Positions 7,637 to 15,104 of a stretch of DNA of 15,375 bases are shown here, in pieces. This DNA is from CBDDRG01 sp965232975. Its GTDB lineage: Bacteria > Pseudomonadota > Gammaproteobacteria > Pseudomonadales > Porticoccaceae. The notes below the pieces were generated by a model. It was not told the origin of the DNA and searched no databases. It saw only the letters and a program-made list of their open reading frames with translations. The DNA lies in contig CBDDRG010000224.1 in the NCBI GenBank assembly GCA_965232975.1, positions 1 through 15,375 of the forward strand, given 5' to 3'. Position numbers and translations under genes: made by a program. Each line of letters opens with the position of its first letter. The stretch's first letter is position 1.

Positions 7637-7981
7637 CGCCCGCCATCCTGAGGCGGCGAACGCTTTACAGCGCACGGGCTTGGCTGTGGCGGTGGCACAG
7701 GGATTCCTGGGGTGCGATGTTGGCGCCGATCGGCGCGGGGCCGGCATCATACCGGGTCGCGGCGCGTCGGTGCGGCCGGCAGCAGTGGGAAATCTCGCCT
7801 TCGACCGGAGCCTCTGCTATGGTGCGGCGCCAGCACCGAGAACCGGAGCGCCCGCAGCGCAAGCATGGCTGCGGCGCGCAGTGAGCGGTCGCCATAACGC
7901 AGTGAGCGGTCGCCACCATCAGCACCAAAGCAAAAGTCAGCACCACAGCAAAATAAGAACGTCTAGCCGCAGGGGGCGCGC
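7637..7981. other. Intergenic region between divergent permease and second efflux operon
   Basis: This region must hold the promoters for the leftward DMT permease and the rightward efflux operon. The only clear structure is the 18-bp direct repeat at 7877-7915. The downstream end becomes A-rich (about 7925-7957) before an AGGGGG ribosome-binding site at 7971-7976. I see no convincing sigma-70 hexamer pair and no additional gene. The part between 7637 and 7750 would be coding if the DMT gene starts at its upstream ATG. Confidence 0.5.
7877..7915. repeat. Perfect 18-bp direct repeat, period 21
   Basis: CGCAGTGAGCGGTCGCCA occurs at 7877-7894 and identically at 7898-7915, separated by TAA. The 21-base period equals two helical turns, which would place two regulator molecules on the same face of the DNA. 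It lies about 65-105 bases upstream of the second membrane-fusion gene. An operator for this operon is a reasonable inference, but no matching regulator gene is nearby. Confidence 0.7.
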
Positions 7982-9115
7982 ATGGTCAGCAGCATTCGCA
8001 CGGGCAGTCGCGTGGGCATGGGCGTGGGCCTGGTTTGGGAAATCCTGGCAACCGCGCTGCTCGCGGCCTGCGGCGGGGATCCGCTGGCCAACGCGCCGCC
8101 CCCGCCCACGACCTTCGCGGTGCCAACCGAGGTCGTCAGCACGCGTGACATTCCGCTGATCTACACCACCACCGGCTCGGTGGTGTCCGACGAGCGCGTT
8201 GACATCAGCTCGCGCACCGCCGCCTATGTGCGCACCATCGAGGTCCGCGAGGGCCAGCGCGTCAACTACAAGCAGTTGCTCGCGACCCTCGACAGCCAGG
8301 ACATCGACGCCAATATCCGCGCGGCCCAGGCCAACCGCGACCAGGCCGGCGCGGCCCAGCGCGACGCCCGCAAGGACGTCGAGGATGGCGCCAGGCTGTT
8401 CGCCCGGGGCGTACTGCCGGAAACCACGCTGCGCAAGGCGCGCCTGCAATTGCAACTGGCCAGCGACAACCTGGCGGCCGCCGAGGCGGCCCTGAGCCGC
8501 GCCCGCGCCGAACGCCAGTACACCCAGATCCTGAGCCCGGTGGCCGGTGTGGTGGTCGCGCGCCATGGCCGCGTCGGCGATCTGGCCGCGCCCGGCAAGC
8601 CGCTGATCACCGTCGAGTCCGACACCGCGTTGCTGTTCGCGACCCATGTCGCCGAGCGGCGGGTGGCGAGCATTCGCACCGGCGACAGCGTGCAGATCAG
8701 CATCGACGCCCTCGGCCAGACGCAGCGCGGCGAGACCCTGAGCGGCCAGGCCCTGAACGGCGAGGTGATCCGCCTCGTGGCATCGGGCAACCCGGTCACC
8801 CGGGGCTTTGAAGTTAAGGTCTCGCTGCCGGCGACACCCGGCCTGTTGCCCGGCATGTTCGGCCGCGCCCGGTTCACCCTCGGCAGCCCCCAGGCGGTGG
8901 TGGTGCCGGCGGCGGCGCTGGTCGAGCGCGGCGGCCTGACCGGCGTCTACGTCGTGGCGGCCGATGGCCGCGCCCACTTCCGGTGGTTGCGCACCGAGCA
9001 CGCGGCCGGTTCCGGTATCGTGGTGCTGGCGGGGCTCGATGCCGGCGAGCGCATCGTCACCGCGCCGACGGCAAAAATGCGCGAGGGCGACCAGGTGGCG
9101 CCACCGCCACTCTGA
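7982..9115 (+). CDS. Membrane-fusion lipoprotein of the second RND pump
   Basis: This 377-residue periplasmic adaptor serves the RND permease that follows. The N-terminus is a signal sequence ending in the lipobox LAAC, giving a lipidated Cys30; the hydrophobic core is short and contains Glu20, which is slightly unusual. The mature part begins with a proline linker (ANAPPPPTTF). A lipoyl half-motif follows, RVDISSRTAAYVRTIEVREGQRVNYKQLLATLDSQD (about 73-108). A coiled hairpin (about 109-175, with LFARGVLPETTLRKARLQLQLASDNL) leads into YTQILSPVAGVVVARHGRVGD, then the barrel and C-terminal domains with LLPGMFGRARF. The ATG at 7982 is supported by AGGGGG five bases upstream. It is only distantly like the AcrA-like protein at 4532-5767, so it is not a recent duplicate. 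It is first in a probable four-gene operon. Confidence 0.93.
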   Translation: MVSSIRTGSRVGMGVGLVWEILATALLAACGGDPLANAPPPPTTFAVPTEVVSTRDIPLIYTTTGSVVSDERVDISSRTAAYVRTIEVREGQRVNYKQLLATLDSQDIDANIRAAQANRDQAGAAQRDARKDVEDGARLFARGVLPETTLRKARLQLQLASDNLAAAEAALSRARAERQYTQILSPVAGVVVARHGRVGDLAAPGKPLITVESDTALLFATHVAERRVASIRTGDSVQISIDALGQTQRGETLSGQALNGEVIRLVASGNPVTRGFEVKVSLPATPGLLPGMFGRARFTLGSPQAVVVPAAALVERGGLTGVYVVAADGRAHFRWLRTEHAAGSGIVVLAGLDAGERIVTAPTAKMREGDQVAPPPL

Positions 9116-9185
9116 GCGCCGCAGAACCCAGCTTCAGGAACCAAGCCCCTACCCCGCCACCGCTTGCCGCGCGAGTCGCCCGCCC

Positions 9186-12100
9186 ATGTCTGACGCCCAC
9201 CCGAACTCTCCCCCCGACCCTGCCGATCTCAATTCGGTCAAACTCAACTCGGCTGGCCGCACCGCGCGCACCTTCGTCGATTCCAAGCTGACGCCGCTGT
9301 TCGTGCTCTTCGTGCTGCTGCTCGGCGTGCTCGCGGCGCTGACCACGCCGCGCGAGGAGAACCCGCAGATCGTGGTGCCCGGTGCCCAGGTGACCTTCGG
9401 CCTGCCGGGCGCATCGCCGATGGAGGTGGAGCGCCTGATAGTCGCGCCCATGGAGGGCGTGCTGCGCCAGATCGATGGCGTCGATCACACCTTCGCCGTC
9501 GCCAGCCACGGCATGGGCCAGGTGCAGGTGCAGTTCGATGTCGGCGTCGATGAAGACGCCGCCGTGAGCCGGATCACGCAGCGCGTGGCCGCCAATCGCC
9601 ATCTGCTGCCGGCGAACGCGACGCCGCCGCTGGTGCGCCAGCTCGACATCGACGATGTGCCCATCGCCACCATCAGCTTCGCGTCGAACAGCTACGACGA
9701 CTATGCCTTGCGGCGCCTGGCCGAGCGCATGGCAGAGCACCTGAACACCATCGAAGAAGTGTCGGTGACCGAGATCCACGGCGGCCGCAACCGCGAGATC
9801 CGCGTCAACCTCGACCCGGAGCGGTTACAGGCGTTCCAACTGACCCTGACCGAGGGCATCGCCATGATCGCGGCGAGCAACGTCTCCGCCACCGTCGGCC
9901 AGATCGTCCGCGATGGCGAGAGCCGGCGCGTGCAGCTCCGCGGGCAGCTCAGCTCCCTCGACGAGATTCGCCACCTGCCGCTGGGCACGCACCAGGGTCA
10001 GCTGATCTATCTCGACGACATCGGCGACGTCGTCGATGGCCCGCTCGCCGAGCGCGATCAGCTCACCCGGCTGGCGTTCGGCCCCGGCGATCCGCGCTAC
10101 TCGGCCGCCGCCACCAGCGGCGAGATGGCCGCGGTGACGCTGTCGGTGGCCAAGAAGCCCAACACCAACGCCGTCGTGGTCAGCCGCGAAGTGCTGGCCA
10201 TGGTGGCCGACATGACAGCCCAGTTCGTGCCCAGCGAGGTCGAGGTGGTGACCACCCGCAACGACGGCAAGGATGCCGACTACACCGTCAACCAGCTCAT
10301 CTTCGACCTGTCGATAGCGATCAGCGCGGTGCTGCTGGTGCTGGTGCCCTTTCTCGGCGTCCGCCAGGCGATGATCGTGTGTCTGGTGGTGCCGCTGGTG
10401 CTGGGACTGACGCTGGCCGTCAACATGCTGGTCGGCGACACCGTCAATCGCATGTCGCTGTTCGCGCTGATCCTGGCGCTCGGCATGCTGGTGGACGACG
10501 CCATCGTGGTGATGGAGAACATCCACCGCCACTTCGAACTGGGCACCGACAACCGCAGCGCCACCGCGGTGCTCGCCACCAACGAGATCGGCAAGCCGAC
10601 CACGATGGCGACGATCACCATCATTCTGGTGTTTTCGTCGCTGGGCCTGATCTCGGGCATGAACGGAGAGTTCTTCTACCCCATCACCTTCAACGTGCCG
10701 GTCGCCATCGGCGCCTCGCTGATCGTCGCCTATGTGGTGGTGCCCTGGGCCTGCAACCGCTGGTTGAAACACGGCCAGGCGGCGCCCTCGGCGCCGCCGC
10801 GACCCAACGCGCTGCACCAGCTGTACTTCCGGGTGATCACGCCGCTGCTGGCGAGCAGCCTGCGCCGCAATCTGCTGTTCGCGGTCATGGTGGTGGCGCT
10901 GCTGGCGTCCTTCGTGATGCCGGCCTGGCAGTTCCTGCGCCCGGCAGGCGTCGGCGGCCCGCTGTCGTTCGGCGGCGTCGGTCTCGCGATCATGCCCAAG
11001 GACGACCGCAACACCTTCGCCATCGCCATCGACATGCCCGAGAACTCGGCCATCGAGACCACCGACCGCGTCGCGCGGGAATTCGGCGCGGTGCTCGGCG
11101 CGCACCCGCTGGTGAGCAATTACCTGACCTACGTCGGCATCCCCGGCGTCGTCGATTTTTCGAGCCAGGTCAGCGGCGGCAACAACCGGCGCGGCGCCCA
11201 TGTCGCCGAGATCCGCGTCAATCTGGTGGACAAGGAGCTGCGGCACACCAAGTCCATGCGCGTGGTCGAGGCGCTGCGGGACGCGACGGCGCCGATCCGC
11301 GCGCGCAACCCAGGCATGGATGTGCGCTTCATGGAATCGCCGCCCGGGCCGCCGACCTCGGCGGTGATCCTCGCCAACATCCACGGCGCCGACCCGGAGG
11401 TGCTGCGCGCCATGGTCGCGCGGGTGAAACAGCGCTTCACCGAGACCTATCAGATGGTGGACGTGTTCGACAGCGAGGTCGCCGACACCCAGCAGATCGA
11501 TATCGTCGTGGACAGGGAGAAAGCCGTGCTCTCGGGCGTGACCACGGCGGACATCGAGCAGACCATCCGCGCGCTGATGGACGGCGTCCTGGCGTCGGAG
11601 GCCCATATCCCCGGCGAGAAGAACCCGGTGCCGATCCGCATCCGGGTGCCGCGCGCGACCGCGATCGACCCGGCGCTGCTGGATCGCACCCTGGTGCGCA
11701 ACCGCGCGGGCGATGCCGTGCCGCTGTCCGAGTTGACTCGAGTGGTGACGACGACAATGGAGCGGCCGATCACACGCAAGGACAACGAACGCGTGACCTA
11801 TGTGGGTGGCAACGTCACCGCCATCACCGCGCCGGTATACGCGGTCATGGCCATCGACAAGGATCTCGACGGACTCGAAGTCGCCGGCGAAACCCTGCGC
11901 ACCGACAACATCACGCTGCAACCGGTGCTGCCCGACACCCTCGACGGCTATCAACTGCTGTGGGACGGCGAGCTGCGCCTGACGCTGGATGCGTTCCGCG
12001 AGATGAGTGTCGTGCTCGGCGTGGCGCTGGTGCTGATCTTTCTGCTGCTGGTCGCCACCTATCGCTCGTTCCTGATCCCGGTGCTGGGCATGACCGCGAT

Positions 12101-12491
12101 CCCGCTCGGGCTGATCGGCATCTTCCCCGGCCACTGGCTCATCGGCATTCCGTTCAGCATGGCGTCGATGATCGGCATGGTCGCGCTCGCCGGCGTCGTG
12201 ATCCGCAATTCGCTGCTGATCATCGATTTCATCCACGACTACCAGCACCAGGGCCACGAGCTGCGCGAGGCGGTGAAACTCGCCGGCGCGGTGCGCCTGC
12301 GGCCGATCCTGCTGACCGCGCTCGCGGTCATTCTGGGCACCATGATCATGTACCGCGACCCGCTGTTCGCGGGCATGGCGACCTCGCTGATCTTCGGCAC
12401 CACGGCATCCACGGTGCTGACGCTGCTGGTGTTGCCGCCCCTATACTATCGGGTCGCGCTGCATTTCCCGGAGTGGGGTGAGCGCCGCTGA
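9186..12491 (+). CDS. RND efflux permease, second pump (HAE1-like branch)
   Basis: This 1101-residue inner-membrane transporter is a partner of the adaptor encoded 70 bases upstream. It has a soluble N-tail (about 1-30), a first helix at 36-53 (LTPLFVLFVLLLGVLAAL) and then the pore-domain sequence REENPQIVVPGAQVTFGLPGASPMEVERL. The proton-relay pair Asp437-Asp438 lies in LALGMLVDDAIVVMENI. In the helix that carries the essential Lys of AcrB, this protein has Arg (GVVIRNSLLIIDF), and RLRPILLTALAVILG follows. The protein is clearly not AcrB-like in detail and probably handles a different substrate set; no Met-rich metal path typical of CusA is evident. The ATG at 9186 is the first in-frame start after the previous gene, though its ribosome-binding site is weak. 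Upstream in-frame codons are a shadow of the adaptor gene. UbiX-like 31 bases downstream suggests one transcript. Confidence 0.94.
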   Translation: MSDAHPNSPPDPADLNSVKLNSAGRTARTFVDSKLTPLFVLFVLLLGVLAALTTPREENPQIVVPGAQVTFGLPGASPMEVERLIVAPMEGVLRQIDGVDHTFAVASHGMGQVQVQFDVGVDEDAAVSRITQRVAANRHLLPANATPPLVRQLDIDDVPIATISFASNSYDDYALRRLAERMAEHLNTIEEVSVTEIHGGRNREIRVNLDPERLQAFQLTLTEGIAMIAASNVSATVGQIVRDGESRRVQLRGQLSSLDEIRHLPLGTHQGQLIYLDDIGDVVDGPLAERDQLTRLAFGPGDPRYSAAATSGEMAAVTLSVAKKPNTNAVVVSREVLAMVADMTAQFVPSEVEVVTTRNDGKDADYTVNQLIFDLSIAISAVLLVLVPFLGVRQAMIVCLVVPLVLGLTLAVNMLVGDTVNRMSLFALILALGMLVDDAIVVMENIHRHFELGTDNRSATAVLATNEIGKPTTMATITIILVFSSLGLISGMNGEFFYPITFNVPVAIGASLIVAYVVVPWACNRWLKHGQAAPSAPPRPNALHQLYFRVITPLLASSLRRNLLFAVMVVALLASFVMPAWQFLRPAGVGGPLSFGGVGLAIMPKDDRNTFAIAIDMPENSAIETTDRVAREFGAVLGAHPLVSNYLTYVGIPGVVDFSSQVSGGNNRRGAHVAEIRVNLVDKELRHTKSMRVVEALRDATAPIRARNPGMDVRFMESPPGPPTSAVILANIHGADPEVLRAMVARVKQRFTETYQMVDVFDSEVADTQQIDIVVDREKAVLSGVTTADIEQTIRALMDGVLASEAHIPGEKNPVPIRIRVPRATAIDPALLDRTLVRNRAGDAVPLSELTRVVTTTMERPITRKDNERVTYVGGNVTAITAPVYAVMAIDKDLDGLEVAGETLRTDNITLQPVLPDTLDGYQLLWDGELRLTLDAFREMSVVLGVALVLIFLLLVATYRSFLIPVLGMTAIPLGLIGIFPGHWLIGIPFSMASMIGMVALAGVVIRNSLLIIDFIHDYQHQGHELREAVKLAGAVRLRPILLTALAVILGTMIMYRDPLFAGMATSLIFGTTASTVLTLLVLPPLYYRVALHFPEWGERR

Positions 12492-12522
12492 GGCAGGTAA
12501 TCGGGAAAAAGTGCAGGACATC

Positions 12523-13107
12523 ATGGCCAAGCCACGTCTGATCGTCGCCATCACCGGCGCCACCGGCGCGCTCTACGGCATTCGCCTGCTGGAGGCGCTG
12601 CGCGCGCGCGGCGACATCGAGACCCACCTGATCCTGTCGCCGGCCGGCGCGGTCACGCTGCGCGCCGAAACCGGGTTTGACCGGCAGGGGATCGGCCAGC
12701 TCGCCGACGTCGTGCACAGTCACCGCGACGTCGGCGCCAGCATCGCCAGCGGCTCCTTCGCGACGCTGGGCATGGTGGTCGCGCCCTGTTCGATGAAGAC
12801 CCTGGGCGCCATCGCCCACGGCCTGTGCGACAACCTGGTCAGCCGCGCCGCCGACGTGGTGCTGAAAGAGCGCCGCCGCCTGGTGCTGCTGCCGCGCGAA
12901 ACCCCGCTCAACCTGGCGCACCTGCGCAACATGGTCGCCGTCACCGAGATGGGCGGCATCATCGCGCCGCCGGTGCCGGCGCTGTACACGCTGCCGCAGA
13001 GCATCGACGACATGGTGTGCCAGACCGTCGGCCGCACCCTCGACCTGTTCGGGCTCGACACCCCGGGGGTGCAGCGCTGGGCGGGCCTCGGCGACGCCCG
13101 CCGATGA
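12523..13107 (+). CDS. UbiX/Pad1-type flavin prenyltransferase
   Basis: This 194-residue flavoprotein would join dimethylallyl phosphate to FMN to make prenylated FMN, the cofactor of UbiD-type (de)carboxylases; it is not itself a decarboxylase. Conserved family features are in order: the nucleotide-binding loop TGATGALYG at 11-19, Glu49, the SGSF segment at 77-80, APCSMKT at 87-93, SRAADVVLKERR with Arg108 and Lys116, PRETP with Arg125-Glu126, Tyr155 in LYTLPQS, and Arg171. The loop has Thr14 where UbiX of Pseudomonas has Ser. Together with ADVVHS and PCSMKTL, this looks closer to the Pad1/BsdB/VdcB branch that serves hydroxybenzoate decarboxylases. The ATG at 12523 has AGGA four bases upstream and matches the family N-terminus; an upstream ATG at 12478 would overlap the RND gene. 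No UbiD partner is in the window. The gene is tightly linked to transporters on both sides. Confidence 0.93.
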   Translation: MAKPRLIVAITGATGALYGIRLLEALRARGDIETHLILSPAGAVTLRAETGFDRQGIGQLADVVHSHRDVGASIASGSFATLGMVVAPCSMKTLGAIAHGLCDNLVSRAADVVLKERRRLVLLPRETPLNLAHLRNMVAVTEMGGIIAPPVPALYTLPQSIDDMVCQTVGRTLDLFGLDTPGVQRWAGLGDARR

Positions 13108-13117
13108 ACCCCGGTCC

Positions 13118-14722
13118 ATGAATATCCCGCCGCCCGCGCCGCTGCCGGCGCCAACCTCGGTGTGGTCGCCGCTGCGCTTTCCGCTGTTCCGGGTGATGTG
13201 GGTGGCGATGACCATCTCCAACATCGGCACCTGGATGAACGAGGTCGCCGCCACCTGGCTGATGGCGACGCTGGCGCCCTCGAACCTGATGATCGCACTG
13301 ATCCAGACCGCGACCACGCTGCCGTTTTTTCTGCTCGCCTACCCGGCCGGCACGCTCGGCGACATCTTCAACCGGCGCCTGTTGCTGCTGGTGCTGCACC
13401 TGTGGATGCTGGCGAGCGCCGTACTGCTGGTCGTGCTCACGCAGCAGGGCATGACCACCGCCTGGTGGCTGCTGATCCTGACCTTCGCGCTCGGTGCCGG
13501 CAACGCCATGATGCGCCCGCCCTGGTCGGCCAACATTCCAACCTTCGCGCCGCGCGAGCACCTCAGCAATGCAGTCACGCTGAACTCGCTGAGCACCAAC
13601 GTCAGCAAGGCGATCGGCCCCGCCATCGGAGGCGTGCTGATCGCCGCCAGCGGCCCGGCGCTGGTATTCGCGCTCAATGCGCTGTCCTTCGTCGCGGTGA
13701 TCACCGCGCTCATCACTCACCACCCCAAGGGAGCGAACAGCAGCAGCGCGCTGCCGGTGGAGCGTTTTTTCACCGCCATGAAGTCCGGGCTTCGCTACAC
13801 CCGCCACGAACCCAGGATGCGAGCGGTGCTGATCCGCTGCGGGGTCTGCTTCCTGTTCGTCAGCGCGTTCTGGTCGATGATGCCGGTCATCGTCATTCGC
13901 GACCTGGGCGCCAGCGCCCAGACCTACGGCCTGCTGATCGGCACCACCGGGCTCGGCTCCATCATCGGCGCCAGCGCGCTGCCGGCGCTGCGCCGGCGCT
14001 GGAGCCACAACCGCCAGTTCGATGTCAGCGCGCTGGTGTTCGCCCTCGCGCTGTTCGCCATTGCCTTCACCAGCCACCCTGCGCTGCTGGCCGCGCTCGC
14101 CACGCTGGTGGGCCTGTGCTGGATCGTGCTGTTCTCGACGGTCGTCGTTACCGCCCAGCTGATCACCCCCGGCTGGGTGCTGGCGCGCACCTTGTCCATC
14201 GTGATGCTGGTCTACGGCGGCGCGACCGCCACCGGCGCCGCCGTCTGGGGCCACCTGTCGGATCTGTTCGATGTGCGCACCAGCCTGCTGATCGCCGCGC
14301 CCGGGGTGCTGCTGTCGCTGTTGCTGAGCCGGCGCTTTCCGATCCCGCAGCAGCGCACGCGAGCGCCGAGCGCGCTGCTGCCCTCGCCGGAGCCGGATTA
14401 TTTCACCCGTATCCGCCCCGCCGCGGGGCCGGTCATGGTCATCGTCGAATACCACATCGACGCCGCTCGCCGCGCCGAGTTTCTAGCCCTGATGGCGCCG
14501 GCGCGCCTGTTGCGCAAGCGCACCGGCGCCTTTTACTGGGAGCTGTTCGCCGACCCGGCGCGCCCCAACTGGTACCTGGAGACCTTCCTTGTGGAATCCT
14601 GGCTCGACTATCTGCGCCAGCGCGAGCGCACCGGCGACAGCGAGCGCGCCATCGACGACCAGCTCGCCGCCTGTGCGCTACAGGCGCCGGTGGCCAGGCA
14701 CTATGTGGCGCGCCGGCGGTAG
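13118..14722 (+). CDS. MFS exporter (MFS_3/EntS-like) with soluble C-terminal domain
   Basis: This 534-residue major-facilitator protein is likely an inner-membrane exporter. The N-terminal half has SNIGTWMNEVAATWLMATL and motif A as GTLGDIFNRR (78-87). A cytoplasmic loop (about 200-235) leads to the second half, giving about 11-12 helices up to residue 405. After a proline-rich linker (407-425), a soluble domain of about 95 residues begins GPVMVIVEYHIDAARRAEFLALM. It contains WYLETFLVESWLDYLRQRER and resembles the small alpha-beta fold of antibiotic-biosynthesis-monooxygenase-like proteins. This arrangement is, as I recall, usual for the MFS_3 family (PF05977), so it is not a novel fusion. 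The ATG at 13118 lies ten bases after the UbiX-like stop, so the two are translationally close and co-transcribed. The substrate is unknown; siderophore or aromatic export are possibilities only. Confidence 0.92.
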   Translation: MNIPPPAPLPAPTSVWSPLRFPLFRVMWVAMTISNIGTWMNEVAATWLMATLAPSNLMIALIQTATTLPFFLLAYPAGTLGDIFNRRLLLLVLHLWMLASAVLLVVLTQQGMTTAWWLLILTFALGAGNAMMRPPWSANIPTFAPREHLSNAVTLNSLSTNVSKAIGPAIGGVLIAASGPALVFALNALSFVAVITALITHHPKGANSSSALPVERFFTAMKSGLRYTRHEPRMRAVLIRCGVCFLFVSAFWSMMPVIVIRDLGASAQTYGLLIGTTGLGSIIGASALPALRRRWSHNRQFDVSALVFALALFAIAFTSHPALLAALATLVGLCWIVLFSTVVVTAQLITPGWVLARTLSIVMLVYGGATATGAAVWGHLSDLFDVRTSLLIAAPGVLLSLLLSRRFPIPQQRTRAPSALLPSPEPDYFTRIRPAAGPVMVIVEYHIDAARRAEFLALMAPARLLRKRTGAFYWELFADPARPNWYLETFLVESWLDYLRQRERTGDSERAIDDQLAACALQAPVARHYVARRR

Positions 14723-14886
14723 CGACCGGGACCGTGGCACCCCGCCAATTGCCCAAAACCCGCGCCGCGACTATTCTGCCCAGGCCGGTCGGAATGCCGG
14801 ACGCTCGGCACCTTGGCAGCATGTTTAAAAATGGCTTTCCTGCCCTTTTTCAACCCGGCTCGTCGCGGTACACGCCCACGACGGCC

Positions 14887-14923
14887 CACGCAGATCAAGC
14901 GCTTAGCGTGCTTGATCTGCGTG
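14887..14923 (+). terminator. Strong hairpin, possible operon terminator
   Basis: CACGCAGATCAAGC at 14887-14900 is exactly complementary to 14910-14923, with a nine-base loop (GCTTAGCGT). A perfect 14-bp stem is well beyond chance. It follows the MFS gene by about 165 bases, fitting a transcription end. However, no T-run follows on the plus strand and no A-run precedes it, so an intrinsic terminator is not proven. It may instead be an RNA-processing hairpin or part of the repeat element just downstream. Confidence 0.45.
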
Positions 14924-14937
14924 CAAGCCATCCTTGG

Positions 14938-15060
14938 CAAGCTCTCGATCAGCGGATGCAGCGCAAGGCGAGACTAACCAAAAAAGCGCAGCACATACGG
15001 CGTATGTGAGCATTTTGATACCGGTTTCAACGCCGCGATGCGCGCTTCAGCGAGATCTTG
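14938..15060. repeat. Large imperfect palindromic intergenic element
   Basis: The outer arms CAAGCTCTCGATCAGCG (14938-14954) and CGCTTCAGCGAGATCTTG (15043-15060) are near-perfect inverted repeats. Inner partial arms GGCG...ACC (14967-14979) and GGT...CGCC (15023-15034) also pair. The centre is the perfect palindrome CACATACG-g-CGTATGTG at 14992-15008, flanked by an A-run on the left and GAGCATTTT on the right. All arms share a centre near 15000, so the whole element can fold into one long cruciform. It looks like a REP- or MITE-like intergenic repeat; from memory, similar AAAAGCG...GAGCATTTT elements recur in other gammaproteobacteria. Confidence 0.6.
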
Positions 15061-15104
15061 AAAAGGCTCTTTACCAATTGCAGCCAACGCGCCGGGAAGA
15101 TGTC

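Larger units (their letters stand above)
14723..15104. other. Intergenic region with two secondary-structure elements
   Basis: No supported gene lies in these 382 bases. The first part (14723-14886) is unremarkable. A perfect-stem hairpin at 14887-14923 and a large imperfect palindrome at 14938-15060 fill most of the rest. The final 45 bases lead into the next gene and include GGGAA at 15094-15098 as its likely ribosome-binding site. Confidence 0.6.

Noticed and set aside
7665..7946. A minus-strand frame beginning with a hydrophobic segment, possible small membrane protein
   Set aside because: It covers the direct repeat and overlaps the DMT start region, has no ribosome-binding site, and turns into Arg/Cys-rich noise after the first 20 residues.
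9825..12257. An 810-codon minus-strand open frame opposite the second RND permease
   Set aside because: It is antisense to a certain gene, its translation is His-, Asp- and Arg-rich with no domain, and it reflects the codon bias of high-GC sequence.
12959..14455. A 498-codon minus-strand open frame opposite the UbiX-like and MFS genes
   Set aside because: Low-complexity Gln/Arg/Gly-rich product without membrane segments or motifs; a shadow of the plus-strand genes.
13162..15009. A 615-codon plus-strand frame overlapping the MFS gene
   Set aside because: It is a frame-shifted shadow of the MFS gene that happens to run past its stop; the MFS frame has clear family motifs.
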